Positions 46,911 to 60,119 of a stretch of 64,000 bases of DNA are shown piece by piece. The position numbers and the translations under genes are program-made. Source of the stretch: Balaenoptera acutorostrata (lineage: Eukaryota; Chordata; Mammalia; Artiodactyla; Balaenopteridae); contig NC_080079.1 of assembly GCF_949987535.1 (NCBI RefSeq), forward strand, positions 58,025,613 through 58,089,612, read 5' to 3'. The notes under the pieces are model-generated. The model did no database searches. It saw only the letters and a list, made by a program, of their open reading frames with translations, and was not told the origin of the DNA. Position 1 is the first letter of the stretch. Every line of letters begins with the position of its first letter.

Positions 46911-49346
46911 AAGTTTGAGGCCTAAATTGGTGAGGTCAGGTGCCAGGTTTTCTGAAGTCTGTGGTTGGTAAGGAGGTAGCGGGAGAGCTGGGCCATGGCC
47001 TGATGAGATCTACTTCTGGTGCGTGGTGGTGAATGGTGGCCACTCTCTCATTTGGTGCCCACCAGTCAGGAGGTGGTGAGAACTGGGGATTGTAGGAATA
47101 GTAGTTTCTTGACTTTGATGGTGAGTGTCTCTGAGAATCCTGACTAAGCCTCATTTTTGTGTAACACGGAAGTTGCTACAAACTTCAGTAGGCACAGGGA
47201 CGAGTGATGAAGAGAGCAGAGGAGATGATGTCTCAGGGGCCTCCCAGAACCTCTGCAAGAATGATGAGATGATGAAGGTGATGATGGAGGAGAAACACAG
47301 CTGGGGATTCTGCAGTTGGGGCGATAGAAGTCACAGCAGTCAGCGGCCTCTTGCTACTAGCCCCCGGACTGGTGTCTGAAGGGAACCCAGGCTGTGGGGA
47401 AAGTCCAGAAAAGCCTGGAGGGCATTCATTGGTTTGTGGAAGCTCAATTATATGGGGGGAGGGAATCCATTCTGGGGGTTTCATATCCCACTGGGGAAAC
47501 AGTCCTATCCTTTGCTGCTCTTTTCGTGTTACGGGTGTTTTGTTTTTAAATTTCAAATCTAAAATGTAAGGAAAGTCCTTAACTTTCCTGGCATATGCTG
47601 AGGCCCAAAGGCAGCAAAGTACAGCCATTTAGAAGGCTAATAAATCAAGGAACCACAGGGCCTCAGCCACCTTCTTGCACATCCCCCGAGCACTTCTGGG
47701 GCTGATCCTCCCAACCCAGGGCTGGAAAGGACCCAGGGCCTCTGCATGCATGGGGCTGATGCAGCAGGGTTGTGCCCAGAGTGGTTTCTGAACGTGGAGG
47801 ACCGGGCTGCAGGTACCATGTGGGTGACAGACAATTTCACTTTCTGGAAAATATTGTCTGGAGCTCCCTTTTACATACTGCTTTTGAGGACCAAACACTT
47901 AAGCACTCTTACCTCATTCCATTTCCCCTTTGACTTTGTCCTTGACTGTACTAATGGATGTGTGTCCTGAGCCCAGTGAATGCACTCTGAATCAAGCAGG
48001 AGAAGGAAGCTTCAGACATCCCCTTGAGCTTCTCTGCCCAGCTTGGCCTCCCTTGCCCCATTCTCCCCTGCATCCTAGGGCCTCCAAGGGCAAGGGGAGG
48101 GGCTGAACTCTGGCTCAGGCAGAAACAGCACAGGCCTATACAGTGAAGGATGCTAAGTTGGCCTTCACCACAGAAAGGCCTGAAAGCAACCCAAGAATTC
48201 CAATTAGGCTTAAACTAATGAGCTGGAAACTTTGGGGAAACCACTGTGGGCAATGAGGGGAGAATGTGATCATCTTCCTTTTAATTAGTGCTGGAAAAAC
48301 TTGTGGTCCAGCTGGTAGCATAAGGAAGGGCAGTGTCCAGAGGGAGCAGAGGTTGAGAGAATCAGAAGGGGGATTTCCCCTGGTGGTTAGGGAGAGGCTG
48401 CTGAACAAACCCAGACACCTTCTTCACCTCTAAGTGGGGAGGACAGAAGACCCTAAATGGGGAAAGGTGGGCTTTAATGGAGCTTGGAGCTGCCCTTCTC
48501 ACACGATGGAGTCTGAGGCTGAATAAAAGGGGAGTGACATTAGGGAACTCTGTTGTCTATAGGAGCTTTCACTGTCCCTGAGGTCAGGTCTGCCCTGCCT
48601 ATCTTTGCCTACTGTCTTAGGCAGCCTCTGTCGCTTAATAAGGAAAAGGCAGAAAAACCACCTGCTGCTGTCAAAGGCCACAGACCACCTGCCAGGCCCC
48701 TGCATGGCCCTGCTTTCCAGAACACAGAGGGCACTGGGGCACCTAGGAAGGCGACAGGGAAGAGCGACAGGGGTTGGTAGGGGTCGAACGAGGGTGTATC
48801 CTGGAGAAGGGTCCTCCTCACTCCCTAAGCCCGAGGAGCTTGGGGCGTCCGGCCTGTGCAATCAACAGCTGGTCACTTCTCCCCTCCCCACTGGGGGCTC
48901 CTTTGGGAAAAATGGCCCGCCACCGGCGCCCGGCCATCCTCCTCGGGTCCCCCAGGGCGCTCGGCTGGGGGCGCAGCACCTTGGAGAGAGGTGTCGGGTC
49001 CCGCGCCTGGATTTGGGGCTCTCTACCTTTCGCACTGCGGCTCAGGGGTGCGTGCCAGGCTGTCGCCAAGGGGTCTGCCTGCACCCTGCCCAGCTCGGAG
49101 CCGAGGCGAGCCAGCGCGGCGAGCCTCCTCCCCTCCCGTTCGGGCGGCCTGAGCCCGCGCCCGCTCCAGTTGCTGCGGCTGCTGTTGCTGGCGGCTGCGG
49201 GGAGCGCGGGGCGCGCGCAGGAGAGGCTCGGGCGGCGAGGACGGGGACGAGGAGGAGCCTGAGGAAGCGGGGAGGAAGATCGAGCGAAGGCCGAGGAGGC
49301 TCAGCGGCGTGGCGGCGCGGCTCGGGGATCCCGGGAACATGGGCTA

Positions 49347-49367
49347 GCGGCGGCGGCGGCGGCGGCG
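49347..49367. repeat. (CGG)n trinucleotide repeat
   Basis: Seven or so CGG units in the CpG island, about 0.66 kb before the start codon. Confidence 0.85.
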
Positions 49368-49832
49368 TAGGCGGGCCGGGCCGGGCGCGGTGAACCTGCA
49401 GCGGCCCGGCGCACACCGGGGCGGCGAGCGCAGCCGAGAGAGGAAGGCTGGCGCGGGGGCGCCCGGCAGGGGGGCTGATGAGACATTATTAACGAGTCGC
49501 CGCCTAATAAGCCCAGAGCGGCGGGCTAGCGGCGCGGGCTGCGTGCGGGGAGGGGTCCCGGGCCGGAGAGCGCGGCGCAAACGCGTGGCGCACCGCGGAC
49601 GGGCGGCGCGGCGCGGCGCGGCGCGGAGGGCAACCGGGCCGGCGCGCAGAGCCGGGGCGGGCCCGGGGGCGGCCCGCGGCGCCCCCTCGTTCTCGGCGCT
49701 CTGGGCCCGCGCAGGCCGGGGCTAGCGGGGCTCGGGCCGGGGAGGAGAGCTGCCCGCGCGCTCCGTCCCCCTCCCCCCTGGGCGGGCGGGCCGGCGGCCG
49801 GGGGGAGGGCGGGCGGCGGCGGCGGCCCGCTG

Positions 49833-49839
49833 TATATAT
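49833..49839 (+). promoter_or_regulatory. TATA-like box of KCNMA1
   Basis: TATATAT in an otherwise very GC-rich promoter. It would place a transcription start near 49862-49870, about 160 bases before the start codon. CpG-island promoters often use several starts, so others upstream are possible. Confidence 0.55.
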
Positions 49840-49942
49840 CTCCGCGCACCCCGCCAGGTCGCGCACAGCTCCCCGAGCCCAGGCACCTCCCCGCCCCCTC
49901 CCCGCGCTCCGCGGCGGCGGCGGCGGCAGCAATAGCAGCAAT

Positions 49943-50580
<638 letters not shown>

Positions 50581-51260
50581 TGAGGAGTTGCCCCCAACCG
50601 GTGCGCTCCGGGAGGCGGACGCCCAATCCCGTCCCCTTGTTTATTGTAGGGTTGTTTGTGGCTGCGGCTGGGGCCGGAGTGGGAGGTAGGGAGAGCCGAC
50701 CCGGCGGGCACCGAGCAAGCTGGGGGCCGCTCGGTGCGCGTTCCGCGCGGCTCACCTGCCCGGGCTCGGCTCCTTGTGGTGGGCGAGGGGGAGCACGTCA
50801 GCCCGCACTTTAGAAACCTGTTGGGGAGATGAGTTCGTAAAATCAGAAGGGCAGGAAAATCCTTTGGGAAAGGGAGGACATCTTTTGGACTAGGGAATCC
50901 CAGGGGAGGAACATGACCAGAGGACGGGCGGGGGACCTGGAGGGGCGAGAGAAAGTTGGGGAGATGCATCCCAGTTTTGGAGGCAACCCGCGGATGCTGC
51001 CACTTTAGGAATGTGGCGAGGTCGCAAAACTGATGTCCCCTCCTTCTCCGACTCTTGGAACAGATTCCCACCCCCACCGCAAGTTCTTCGGCATCTGTAT
51101 TCTCGCCCCCCTGCCACCGCCTTCAGGTCCCCGGAAGTGCCCTCGGCAGCGTGGAGCTAGAGCGGGAGGTCCGCCCGAGAGCCCGCCGAGGCCGAGGTTT
51201 TCACGCGAGCCTCGTCCCCGACGCTTTTGAGGTGGCTGGATGTCGGCTTAAGCTATTCCT

Positions 51261-54200
51261 GGCGCAGAGACGCCCACCAGCACCGAGGCTCACTACACCT
51301 TATGTTTGGTTGCTAGGCTGACTGCCTGGTCTGTCGCCGTCGTGGCCCTAGAGATGTCTTCTTCCCCCCCCCCCCCACCCCCCGCCCCTCACCCCACTGG
51401 CTGAAGGTGTGAGGTGGCGGGCAGTTTTTCATAGAAAACTGCAGGATAAAAAAGAAAGAACTGGAAAAAAGAGTGACCAAGCTGTTTTCTGTTTGACTGA
51501 TTTTTAACCTAGGGGACTAACCAGCGCCAGCATTTTCAGAGGGAGGGAAGCTCAGAGGGGGATAGGGAACAGTGCAAGGCCGTGGTACATCTCGGTGGGA
51601 ATGCTCACACCTTTTCTAATAAAGTTAATCCGAGGACACCTCAAACTTCCACGGGGCACAGCAACTTGTAGCAGCCTCCTTAATTGCTACGGGGAGGGAG
51701 TAGGTAAGATGGGGGCTATGGGTGACACACAAGGGTGAAGGGAAGCTTTCTCTCTCTCGTTCTCCTGATCATTAATTATACATTGTGTTGGGTGCTGGAG
51801 CTCAGCTGTGTTTTGTGGTAGCACATTTGTGTTTTGGAAAATACTGGTGTGTTGGAAATAAGGGAGAAAAATAAAAGCCATCATTCGCTTCCTCCTCCTC
51901 CTCCTCCTACTTCTCCGGAGACCTCCAGATGTTAGTCAGTCAGTTTTCTCTGGAGTTACCTTCTTGGCCTTAGCAGTTTCTCCTTACTTGTCAAGGTGGA
52001 AAACCACCCACATTCCAGAGAAGCCATTAGGTTAAGCAAAATCCTAACCCTGAGACCCCCTAGACCCAGCCCCTTGCCTAGCCCTCCTGACCAGTGCTTA
52101 TTCATATAGTCTTCTTATTCACGCATTCCCTCTCCTCTGCCTCCCCACCAGTCTTTAGTCTGTGAGTGTTTTTCCTTTACTGAGATTCCGTGCTACCCTT
52201 AGAGGAAAGAGAACTTGTAGTTGCATGCATCTCAAACGTTTTCTAGACTGAGTGATTTTGGGGAACTTTTTAACCACCTCCTTATCCTTCAGGAACTGGG
52301 TAGGCTTGATCATAATGAAAACTTTTTTTTCAGTGAGTCAAAATAAGTTTCAGTGCTTCTGTGATCCTGGGGTTTTAAACACAGCTTCTAAAGTCTTTTT
52401 ACTCTAGGGGGTACATCAGTGCTATTGCAGTGCTTCTGATGAAATGCTGATTGGATCGTTCACATAAAGAGTCTCTTTCTTAAATGATGACCAAGCATAA
52501 CCTCTGTAAGTTTTCTCAAGAAAATACGTTTTTGGCAATGATCATTAGAAAAAAAACAATGCCTATATATTAGGCTATATTTTGTAGCTCCAAGACATGC
52601 CGAGTTGACTAAACTGGAACTTTCTACAAAGAATCATCTGGGACGAGAGATGCTTGCAGTTGGTTGGGAAGATGTGAGGCCAGTAGAGAATGAGATCACG
52701 TCACTTTTGGTACCATTAGAGTCCCCTTTAAAACATGCCCAGAATCTCTTAATACTTGCCCCTTGATTTGCTCAGTTTAACAGTGTGTAGCCATCTCATT
52801 TTGCCCAGTAGTAGTTACTTAGGCCTTTTATAAGCTTTTCTTTCTACTCTTGAGGTCTGTATTTTTACTGCAATCATTCTTTTTTTTTTTTTTTTTTGTC
52901 CTTCATTCTTTTTGCTTTCCAAGTATTTGGTAGTCATCAAGACGCTGTTCAGAAGAATGCATTTGGCTTCAGTTTGGAATAATTATTTTAGTGTTGGGTT
53001 TCTCAAGCAAACTAAGCCTGCTTTTCCTTAGTATTCTCCCAGGCCTCAGATATGTTCACCCTGATCCTGGTTCAGCCCCAAGATGGTTTGACCCGGAGCT
53101 AGGGTCCAGAGGAAGGCTGGTCTTTTTAGCATCTGAAATTCTAGGGGTATAAGTTTCAGCAGGAGCTCCAGAATCACAAGCATTTGGCCTCTGGGACTGC
53201 ACCATCCTTTCTGATCAAAGGAACCTGAAACTGGATGTACATCATGAGGCATCTCATCCTTAGTTCCTCTGGCCTCCGAATCTCCAATCGTGAATGACTT
53301 TACTATTCTGAAAAGAATAGTTATGTGGATTTCTTTAGGAAATAAAGAAGAAAGAGAATCTCATTTTCCCCCAGTTGAGAATTTGGGCACAGTCATTCCA
53401 GTACTATATTCTTTGCTGTACTTTTTCACATCATTGTTTCTTTCTCTGTTGGGTTTCATCAGAGCCCTCTCTTTACTTGGCTGTGACGTTTCAGGGTCTA
53501 AGCCAGTTGTAGACTGTGGTGAACAAGGAGCGGCTCTGGCAGCCTGAATAAGGTTGTGACCTTGAAGAAGTAGTTTAACCTCTCTGGTCTCTTTCCTGGT
53601 GTGTAAAATGTGGGATTGAATTCTGTGAGTGCTAATGTCCCTTCCTGCCCTGGGACTCAGTGGAAGACAGTAGAAGGAGTTGGTGACCTATGGGTAAAGT
53701 TTCTAGCTCAGAACATGTTCTGTAACTCTCCAGCCTCGGAGTGCTTCTGTGTCTTTATTCCCATCTTCTGCTCTTCCTCCAGCCCACAGTCTGCTTTTCT
53801 TTAAATGCCTGGGGAAACTGAGGCCAGCTTCCCATGGAGCTGTGGTTTGCTGTGGGTCATAGACTCATCCTGCTCTCAGCTGGAGCTGTCCTCCCTGTAG
53901 AAGTTTCGGCTTGATTAAGGTTGGTCTGCATATAATGAATTATGGAGGTTTGTCTCTGTGGCTGTGTCTGAGAAAACAACACGTTTTCTCTGTTAGACTC
54001 GTGACTAATATAAACATCAGATCCCATTACGGCTTGGTAATTACCCAGGGTCTGGCCTGACGCATCATCCAATCAGGGCTGGAACTTCAGTGCCTCAGAA
54101 TTCTTGATTCCAGATTGGCCCTGGTGCCTCATCTCATCCTGGAGATAGTCTGCATCGGACGACCTTCAGATGCTCCTTCGGATCACTTAGGGGGGCCTTG

Positions 54201-54447
54201 GAGAAGTGCTCAGGTCCCAGGCACAGGGGAGTTCCAGGTGACCTTCCCTTGTCCTGAGAACTTTTGCTTCTTGTTCCTGGCTCTCCCTGTGGAAATGCAC
54301 ACTTCCGTAGAGATGCTGCAGTCAGACAGACCCGAGTGCAAATCATGGATTCCACAGTTGTTAGCTGGGCATCTGTGGCTGGCAGCCCTGTTAAGCATGG
54401 TTTCTTCACATGTAAGAAGAGCGTAATGATGCTTACTTTGTAGAAGT
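51261..54447. other. Intron stretch, no gene seen
   Basis: Contains the poly-C tract, a CTC repeat near 51890-51910 and a sense MIR near 53490-53640 (GTTGTGACCTTGAAGAAGT, then GGTGTGTAAAATGTGGG). No exon supported. Confidence 0.55.
51363..51395. repeat. Poly-C tract
   Basis: A long C run, interrupted by A and G, in the intron just after the CpG island; the minus strand is G-rich. Confidence 0.9.
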
Positions 54448-54705
54448 CTTTTTATTTTTATTTTTTTAACATCTTTATTGGAGTATAATTGCTTTACAAC
54501 GGTGTGTTAGTTTCTGCTTTATAACAAAGTGAATCAGTTATACATATACATATGTCCCCATATCTCTTCCCTCTTGCGTTTCCCTCCCTCCCATCCTCCC
54601 TATCCCACCCCTGTAGTATTCGTATAAGGAGTGACAATGTTGGGTATACAGTACCCAGGAAACGCCTGGCACTTAGCAGGCCTGTAAATGGGAGCTATCA
54701 TAGCT
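54300..54705 (+). mobile_element. MIR SINE split by an L1 3'-UTR
   Basis: The 5' MIR part runs about 54300-54445. After the L1 piece it resumes near 54618 with CGCCTGGCACTTAGCAGGCC and ends near 54705. Confidence 0.7.
54448..54616 (-). mobile_element. L1 3'-UTR fragment, antisense, inside a MIR
   Basis: Matches the antisense 3'-UTR also seen at 38956 (ATTGGAGTATAATTGCTTTA, ATCTCTTCCCTCTTGC). It sits between the two halves of a MIR. The target duplication is too short to call. Confidence 0.9.
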
Positions 54706-55329
54706 CCACAAAGTGGCAGGTTTTAAATTTTCTCCTTGATTCCTTGAACTTCTGGCCCTGGAAGGGCACAGACTACAACAAATAGAACTTTTGGACCAAA
54801 AGGGACCTCTAGACCCTGGAGTCAATTGTCCTTGGGTCAAACAACCAGTTAGGGTCAGATTGAGACTTGGGCTCCTAGCTCTTGGCTGTTGCAAGGCTGG
54901 CAGGTCGGGGAAGGGCAGCCTGGGAAGGTTCTATGGCTGAGGGCTTGGCAGGATGGCTGGTGCTCTGATGGCGGGCAAGTCAGTGGATGAGCATTGTCAT
55001 CGTGGGGCTCCAGGAGCTGCAGACCTAGCAGAAGTGGAAGGTTTGGTGGGCAGGTGTGGCTGTCTAATGTCCCTTGAGAAAGGATGAATTCCACCCCTGT
55101 TCTCCCCAGTCCAGAGCCCACAGACCTGTTCCCCTGACGATGTAACAGTTTCCCCGCCAGGGTGCTCTCTACTCAGACCAGCTTTACCCTGATGGCCTCC
55201 AGAGTAGTATTTCCCCAAGTGTGTTCTGTGGAGCACTTGCCCTTGCAATTCATGCGCTGGGAGAAGTCCCAAGGGAGAGGAATTGGTTAAACTGCTCTTG
55301 GCCGTGCTCACTTTGAGCAGCAGGGCCTA

Positions 55330-55450
55330 GATGTCACGCTCGCCGTGTAGCACCCAAAGGTCAGCCTGGGACCTTGGGCAAGGACTTCACCGCTTTGTGC
55401 CTCAGTCTCCTCATCTGTAAACCGGGGGTCCTAGTAGAGCTCAGCCCTTT
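55330..55450 (+). mobile_element. MIR SINE fragment
   Basis: Contains GCCTGGGACCTTGGGCAAGG, then GCCTCAGTCTCCTCATCTGT in MIR order. Confidence 0.8.
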
Positions 55451-56259
55451 GGGGTAGGTACTCTCAGGGACCCCACTTTATAGCATTTCCTAGGAGGACA
55501 CTGGTGACCGCAAGCTATGCGCTGGCCCTGTTTCCGGGTGCCCAGGGGCCTTGTCCAGACATGCATCAGGAGGAAAGCAAGAGCTGCCCTTGTGTTTGGC
55601 CTGGGGGAGAAAGGATTCCAAGGGCAAGGCTCACCATTATCTTCTTCCCTGGATGGGGACTTTCACTGTGTGCCTGGTACAGAGAGTGCTTGCTTTGGGT
55701 ATCTCTTTCTGACCAGGGCAAGAGGAGCCTGGTGCTGAGGCAGTCAGGTTGGCATTGGATTCCAATGCCAGGGCCTCCTTCCCAGTGTGGGCAGCAGCGG
55801 TGTCCCAGCTCACAGTGGCCGTGGCCGTGCTAGCCTGCGAATCACAGCAGCCAGCTCCACCTTCCTGGGACTTCAGAGCTGTGGAGCCCCTGCAAGGACG
55901 CCTCTGTGGTTCCGGTGAGAAGGGCTGTGTTGGTGCCGTGACGCCGCAGCTCCTGGAGCCCTGCGGGGAGCACTGGTCTCCATGAGACCTGCTGGGGGGT
56001 CAGGCAAGGTCAGCGTCCCACAGGACCTCTGAAATCACACAGCCTTTCTGTGCACAGCAGGGAGCAGATCAAGAGATTGCCCTTTTTTGAGATGCTTCTG
56101 AGTGGGTGGAACCCTGGCCCTGGGCACATGGAGAAGGAAGCTCAGGGGCCCCAGCCTGAGAGGCAGGGGTGTCCCAGCACTCCGGGGAGAAGGCTCAAGG
56201 GATGTTCAGTTGGGGTATTACATCTCTCCCTCCCATGGCCAGAGAGCATCTAGTCCGTC

Positions 56260-56420
56260 TACTCCTGGGGCCTCTCGCACCTTTACATGCACACGAATCA
56301 CCTGGAGAGCCATTAAAATGCAGATTCTGATTCAGAAGGTCCAGGGTGGGGCCTGAGACTCTGCATTTCTGACGAGCCACAGGTGATGCCGATGCTGAGC
56401 AGACCGTGCTTTGAGAAGCA
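56260..56420. mobile_element. hAT-type MITE (MER20-like)
   Basis: Recognised from CACGAATCACCTGGAGAGCC, then AATGCAGATTCTGATTCAG and GGTGGGGCCTGAGACTCTGC. Exact family name is uncertain. Confidence 0.65.
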
Positions 56421-57649
56421 AGGATCTGGTCCCTGCCTCGGTCTCCAGGCAGTCCCTCTCTGAAGACAGGGCTATTTTTAAATATGGAAATTCTCAGCTC
56501 TTCAGCAGTGGGGAGGGATGAGAAGAGGAAGGTTCCCTGTGCCAGGACAGCCAGGTGGAGAAAACTCGGCTCAGGCCTCTCCGCGCTGCTGCAGTTCAGT
56601 CTGGGTGCTCCCTGCTAAAGCTGATTGTGCGGGTGTCTGCTCCCTAGGAACCCACAGCGCTGTTGGTTTGGGGTTGGGTTGTGGTGACCAGAGCAGCATC
56701 CTGCAGATCTATGGGGGTGTGGTCTGTGCGTCGCCCATCAGCCTGTGGGCTCTGCCTCGTGCCAGTGGGTCACGCTGCAAGGGGACTTTCCGCAGTCCCG
56801 GATGGCAACTCAGCCAAACCACCTTCTTGCAGAATTAGACGCCCGTGGTGGAGCCAGGGCTGCACTGTGGCGATGCTCCGGGAAGCCAGCTGTTGGCCGC
56901 TCCCTCCGGACTGTTTGAAGTCAGCAGGCAGTAAAACTGCCAGCCTGATTTTCCATAGGGTCCTCGGTGGGCTTTTCCAAACGGAGGGTGCAGTGTGAAA
57001 GGATTGGGCTCAAGACCCAATCACGGAGTGGGGAGAGGCGTGCGGCACTGTGCTGTGCCACCCTGCAGTGGTACTTCTGGAGAATTCCAGCAGATGAAGC
57101 TGGAAGTAGCTCCTTTTCTCAACATACTGTCAGGGTTTTCACAGCTCATACTGTCAGGGGCTTTTTCCTGGAGATGTGCTTTTTGGGTTGTTCCATCGTC
57201 AAAGGGGAGAACCTGGAATAAACATTTATCATGAGCATCGTCAGCTTCAATGAAGGCCTTAGCATGATGCCCGGCACACAGTAGGTCCTCCAATAAATCT
57301 TGTGGTTATTAGTGTTGTTGTTTTGGCTTTTATTACATAGGGAGTGCATCCTCTGTTCCAAGCTAGGTGCTAGGGATAAAAATAAGACCCAGTTTGTTTG
57401 ATGGAAGGGACGGAAAAATTCAGTTATCTTCTCATGGGGTATGCACATTGTCTGGTCTCCAAGTTGCCTCAAACCCCCTGAGGGCAGTAACTGAGTCATA
57501 CAAATACAAGCACAGATATATGTTGGGAGGGCCCTTCCACAGTGGTCTGTGGGAGGCTCCGTGGGAATGTTGTAGGTACAAATACATTTTGCTGCTCTTT
57601 GGGGTAATTTGTTAGACGCTGTGGAGAAACTCTGGGTGAAAGGGATGGG

Positions 57650-58110
57650 CTTGAGTCATTTCTGGATTTTAATTATTCATGCCACCCCGGTCTCCCCTGA
57701 CCAGTGGGTAATAAGAATTTGTTCACGATGAGCACTTGTTCATGAGGTGGATGAGTCAGGCGGGGGGCAGAAGGACAGCTTCAAAAGAATGGCTGCTCGA
57801 AGATGGAATTTGCTTTGTTTTTGGCATTATTTGGGGCATTATGTCTAATTGCCAATTTGGAAGTGTAATTGGCCCTCCAGGTCCGGAAGGGATATACTTC
57901 ACGTTGTCAAGCCGGGCCTCCGAATCATCTCCCCATAAGATCTCATTACCTGTATGACTAATGCTTCTTTACATGGCCAAAAGCGAAATTATTTAAAACA
58001 TCTCATTTACTTGGTATTCTTTATGCTGTTTCATTGGCCTCCCTACCAGGTTTTCCCGGGGGCCAGGTCCAGTTGACGCTGGGTATTTCGAAGGTAATTA
58101 ACAGGAACGC
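57650..58110. promoter_or_regulatory. Candidate intronic enhancer: TAAT-rich, repeat-free block
   Basis: TAAT/ATTA-type cores recur: 'tttaattattc', 'gtaataag', 'ctaattgcc', 'gtaattggcc', 'cattacctg', 'aaattattta' and 'gtaattaac' within about 460 bp. No repeat family is recognisable. The regulatory role is inferred. Confidence 0.35.
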
Positions 58111-58234
58111 CTGTGTTCCTTCCTTCTGTTCTTCATCCTTTCCTTGATTTCCTTTCTTTCCTGGTGATTCCTGCCAAGTCCAGGAGCAGAGGGACTGAAG
58201 TTTGCAGGTTAGCGGACAACAAATAGAGGCTTGA

Positions 58235-58271
58235 TCTCGCGAGATGAGAAGCACGTGGAATTGTGACGTCA
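58235..58271. promoter_or_regulatory. Three palindromic sites: TCTCGCGAGA, CACGTG, TGACGTCA
   Basis: Perfect palindromes at 58235-58244, 58252-58257 and 58264-58271. TCTCGCGAGA is a known promoter motif (ZBTB33/Kaiso-linked), CACGTG is an E-box (MYC/USF type) and TGACGTCA is the full cAMP-response element. They are separated by 7 and 6 bases in a CpG-poor intron. Regulatory use is inferred. Confidence 0.55.
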
Positions 58272-60119
58272 TAGGGGCAGAAAGGTGCTTTGGGGTCGGA
58301 GTCCTACCTCCTCCCCAGCGCCAGTGCTGGAAGCCCTCGGCCCCATCTCCAGAAGGGACAGGGGTGTTCATGGCCTTCTGAGGCCACCATTCCATGGGGC
58401 ACAAACCCACCTAAGCATGAATGGAAAGGTCTTTCTCCTTGCACGAGCCCCTCTTTGCTTCTCGGCTGTTTCTAGGACACACAGAACATGTCTTGGTAGG
58501 TGATAGATTTCAAATTCTAAATCCGGCCCAAGAAGGCCCAGAGCTGGGTGAGGTTTAAGTGTCAGCAATGTTCTTGAGATGTAGAATGCCCTTAACTTTT
58601 GTTGCTACCGTGCAAACCACCTTCTTTTTCTCTCGTGACTGCCCGATGTCCTTCTTCTCCAGAGGCGGTGAGGTTTCCCCGTGCCCTCTTCCCCAGGGTT
58701 TACACAGCAGCCCATCCTGGCTGTTGGTTCTGGTCGTTTGTCCTGTGCAATTTGTCAGGTCTTGTCAGAAGCTGTGGGTGAGGATTTGGCCATCCCTGAG
58801 CCATTGGGTCGCCTCTGTGTCACTGGAATGTGCCCAGTGATTCCAAAGTTCAGCTTCTTTCAGAGTTTAGTGCTGGGCTTGGCCGAGAGCAGATGTGATT
58901 TGGGGGCAATACCAGGGATCCAGATGTAGAGTGCAGATCCTTTGTTAAGAAGCCCGCATTGGACTCTGCTTTCTAGGTGTTGGCTCTTCCCAAAGGAGAG
59001 AGAACAGACAGTGATCTTGAGCTTCTTTTTGGATCATTTAAATACAGCTGCTCCGAGATTTGAAGATTATTCCTCTCCAACTGCTCATCTTATCTCTTCT
59101 CCTCTGGGCTTCTATACACTACTGCTGCCATTTCTCCTATTTTGCTGAGCAGAAAGAAACCAGAAAAGAAAGAGAAAATACAAGAGGGGAGGGTGAGGGA
59201 GGGCAGCGGGGAGAGGGAGATGTTCACACAAAGAAAAGTAGAATTTCTCGTCTGGGAGCTGGAGGTTGGATAAATACATAATTGGATGGATTTTGTTTTT
59301 AGTCCCTTCCCCTTTGTCTTAATGAATAAATCATGACAAGTGACCTCATGCTTAAGGTGTGCAGCATTATATAAAGACCAGTGGAAAGAGTGCTTTCCCT
59401 TTTGGAAGAGTTTAGCTTTTCAAGTGAGTTCCCTCTAATGAACTGCTAGCGTGGGGCCTGTGTGGCCCTGTGGCCCAGACACCAGGGGTTATAAGGTTTC
59501 TGGGGGCTCTTGCTCTTCGTATACCTGTTTATGCAGGAGCAGAATTCTTCTCTTTGGGAGAAATTGCTGCATGAGTTTGTTTTCCCTTTACGTGACTTTG
59601 GAAAGTAGACTTTTTGTGGCTCTGGAAGGGGAAAAAGTAGATGCACAATGATTAGCAAATGGAGAACTCAGAGACAAGGGCCCTTAAGGCTCGGAGGAAA
59701 GATCTGGAAGATGAGAGGGTTTATCCGAGGGCCGGGGATTTTCACGACCAACATTAGCTGGCCACCGCTTAATACATTGTTTTTCTTCTTTATGCATCTG
59801 GGAGCACTTTCCTCCCAATGCTTAGAGGAATTGCTTTAGCTACCCATAACTTACGGCCGTTTCCCTCATAGATTTTGGCAGCCACAGCTGACCAGGTGGT
59901 AAGACTCTTGAAGAGTATAGGAATGGTGTCTCCAGCTGAACCCATAAGAGAAGTCAATAATTTGCCTGTCTTAAAAAAGAAATCCATTTCTTACGTTCAT
60001 GTGCAACCCTATTTTCCCCGTAAGATTTCTTTTTCAATTTGCGTTTTACACTTTTGTCCTTAATCCTAAGTGTATATATATTCACTGTAGAAAATGTAGG
60101 CAAGACAGAGAGGTGTTTA

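Larger units (their letters stand above)
43410..48890. other. Non-coding 5' flank of KCNMA1
   Basis: Mostly single-copy-looking sequence with one SINE (44427-44700), a MIR near 45480-45640, a MIR piece near 46810-46910 and a CTCF-type motif at 45878. No recognisable exon. Confidence 0.55.
54706..60110. other. Intron stretch with candidate enhancers
   Basis: Mostly single-copy-looking sequence. It has a MIR (55330-55450), a MER20-like MITE (56260-56420), the TAAT-rich block (57650-58110) and the palindrome cluster (58235-58271). No exon supported. Confidence 0.55.

Noticed and set aside
48605..49393. 262-codon plus-strand frame before KCNMA1
   Set aside because: GC-rich, no recognisable domain, and it lies in the promoter region.
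49678..49692. Second CTCF-like motif in the promoter (minus strand)
   Set aside because: The AGGGGGCGC core fits, but three bases of the 5' part do not match the consensus, and GC-rich DNA makes it likely by chance.
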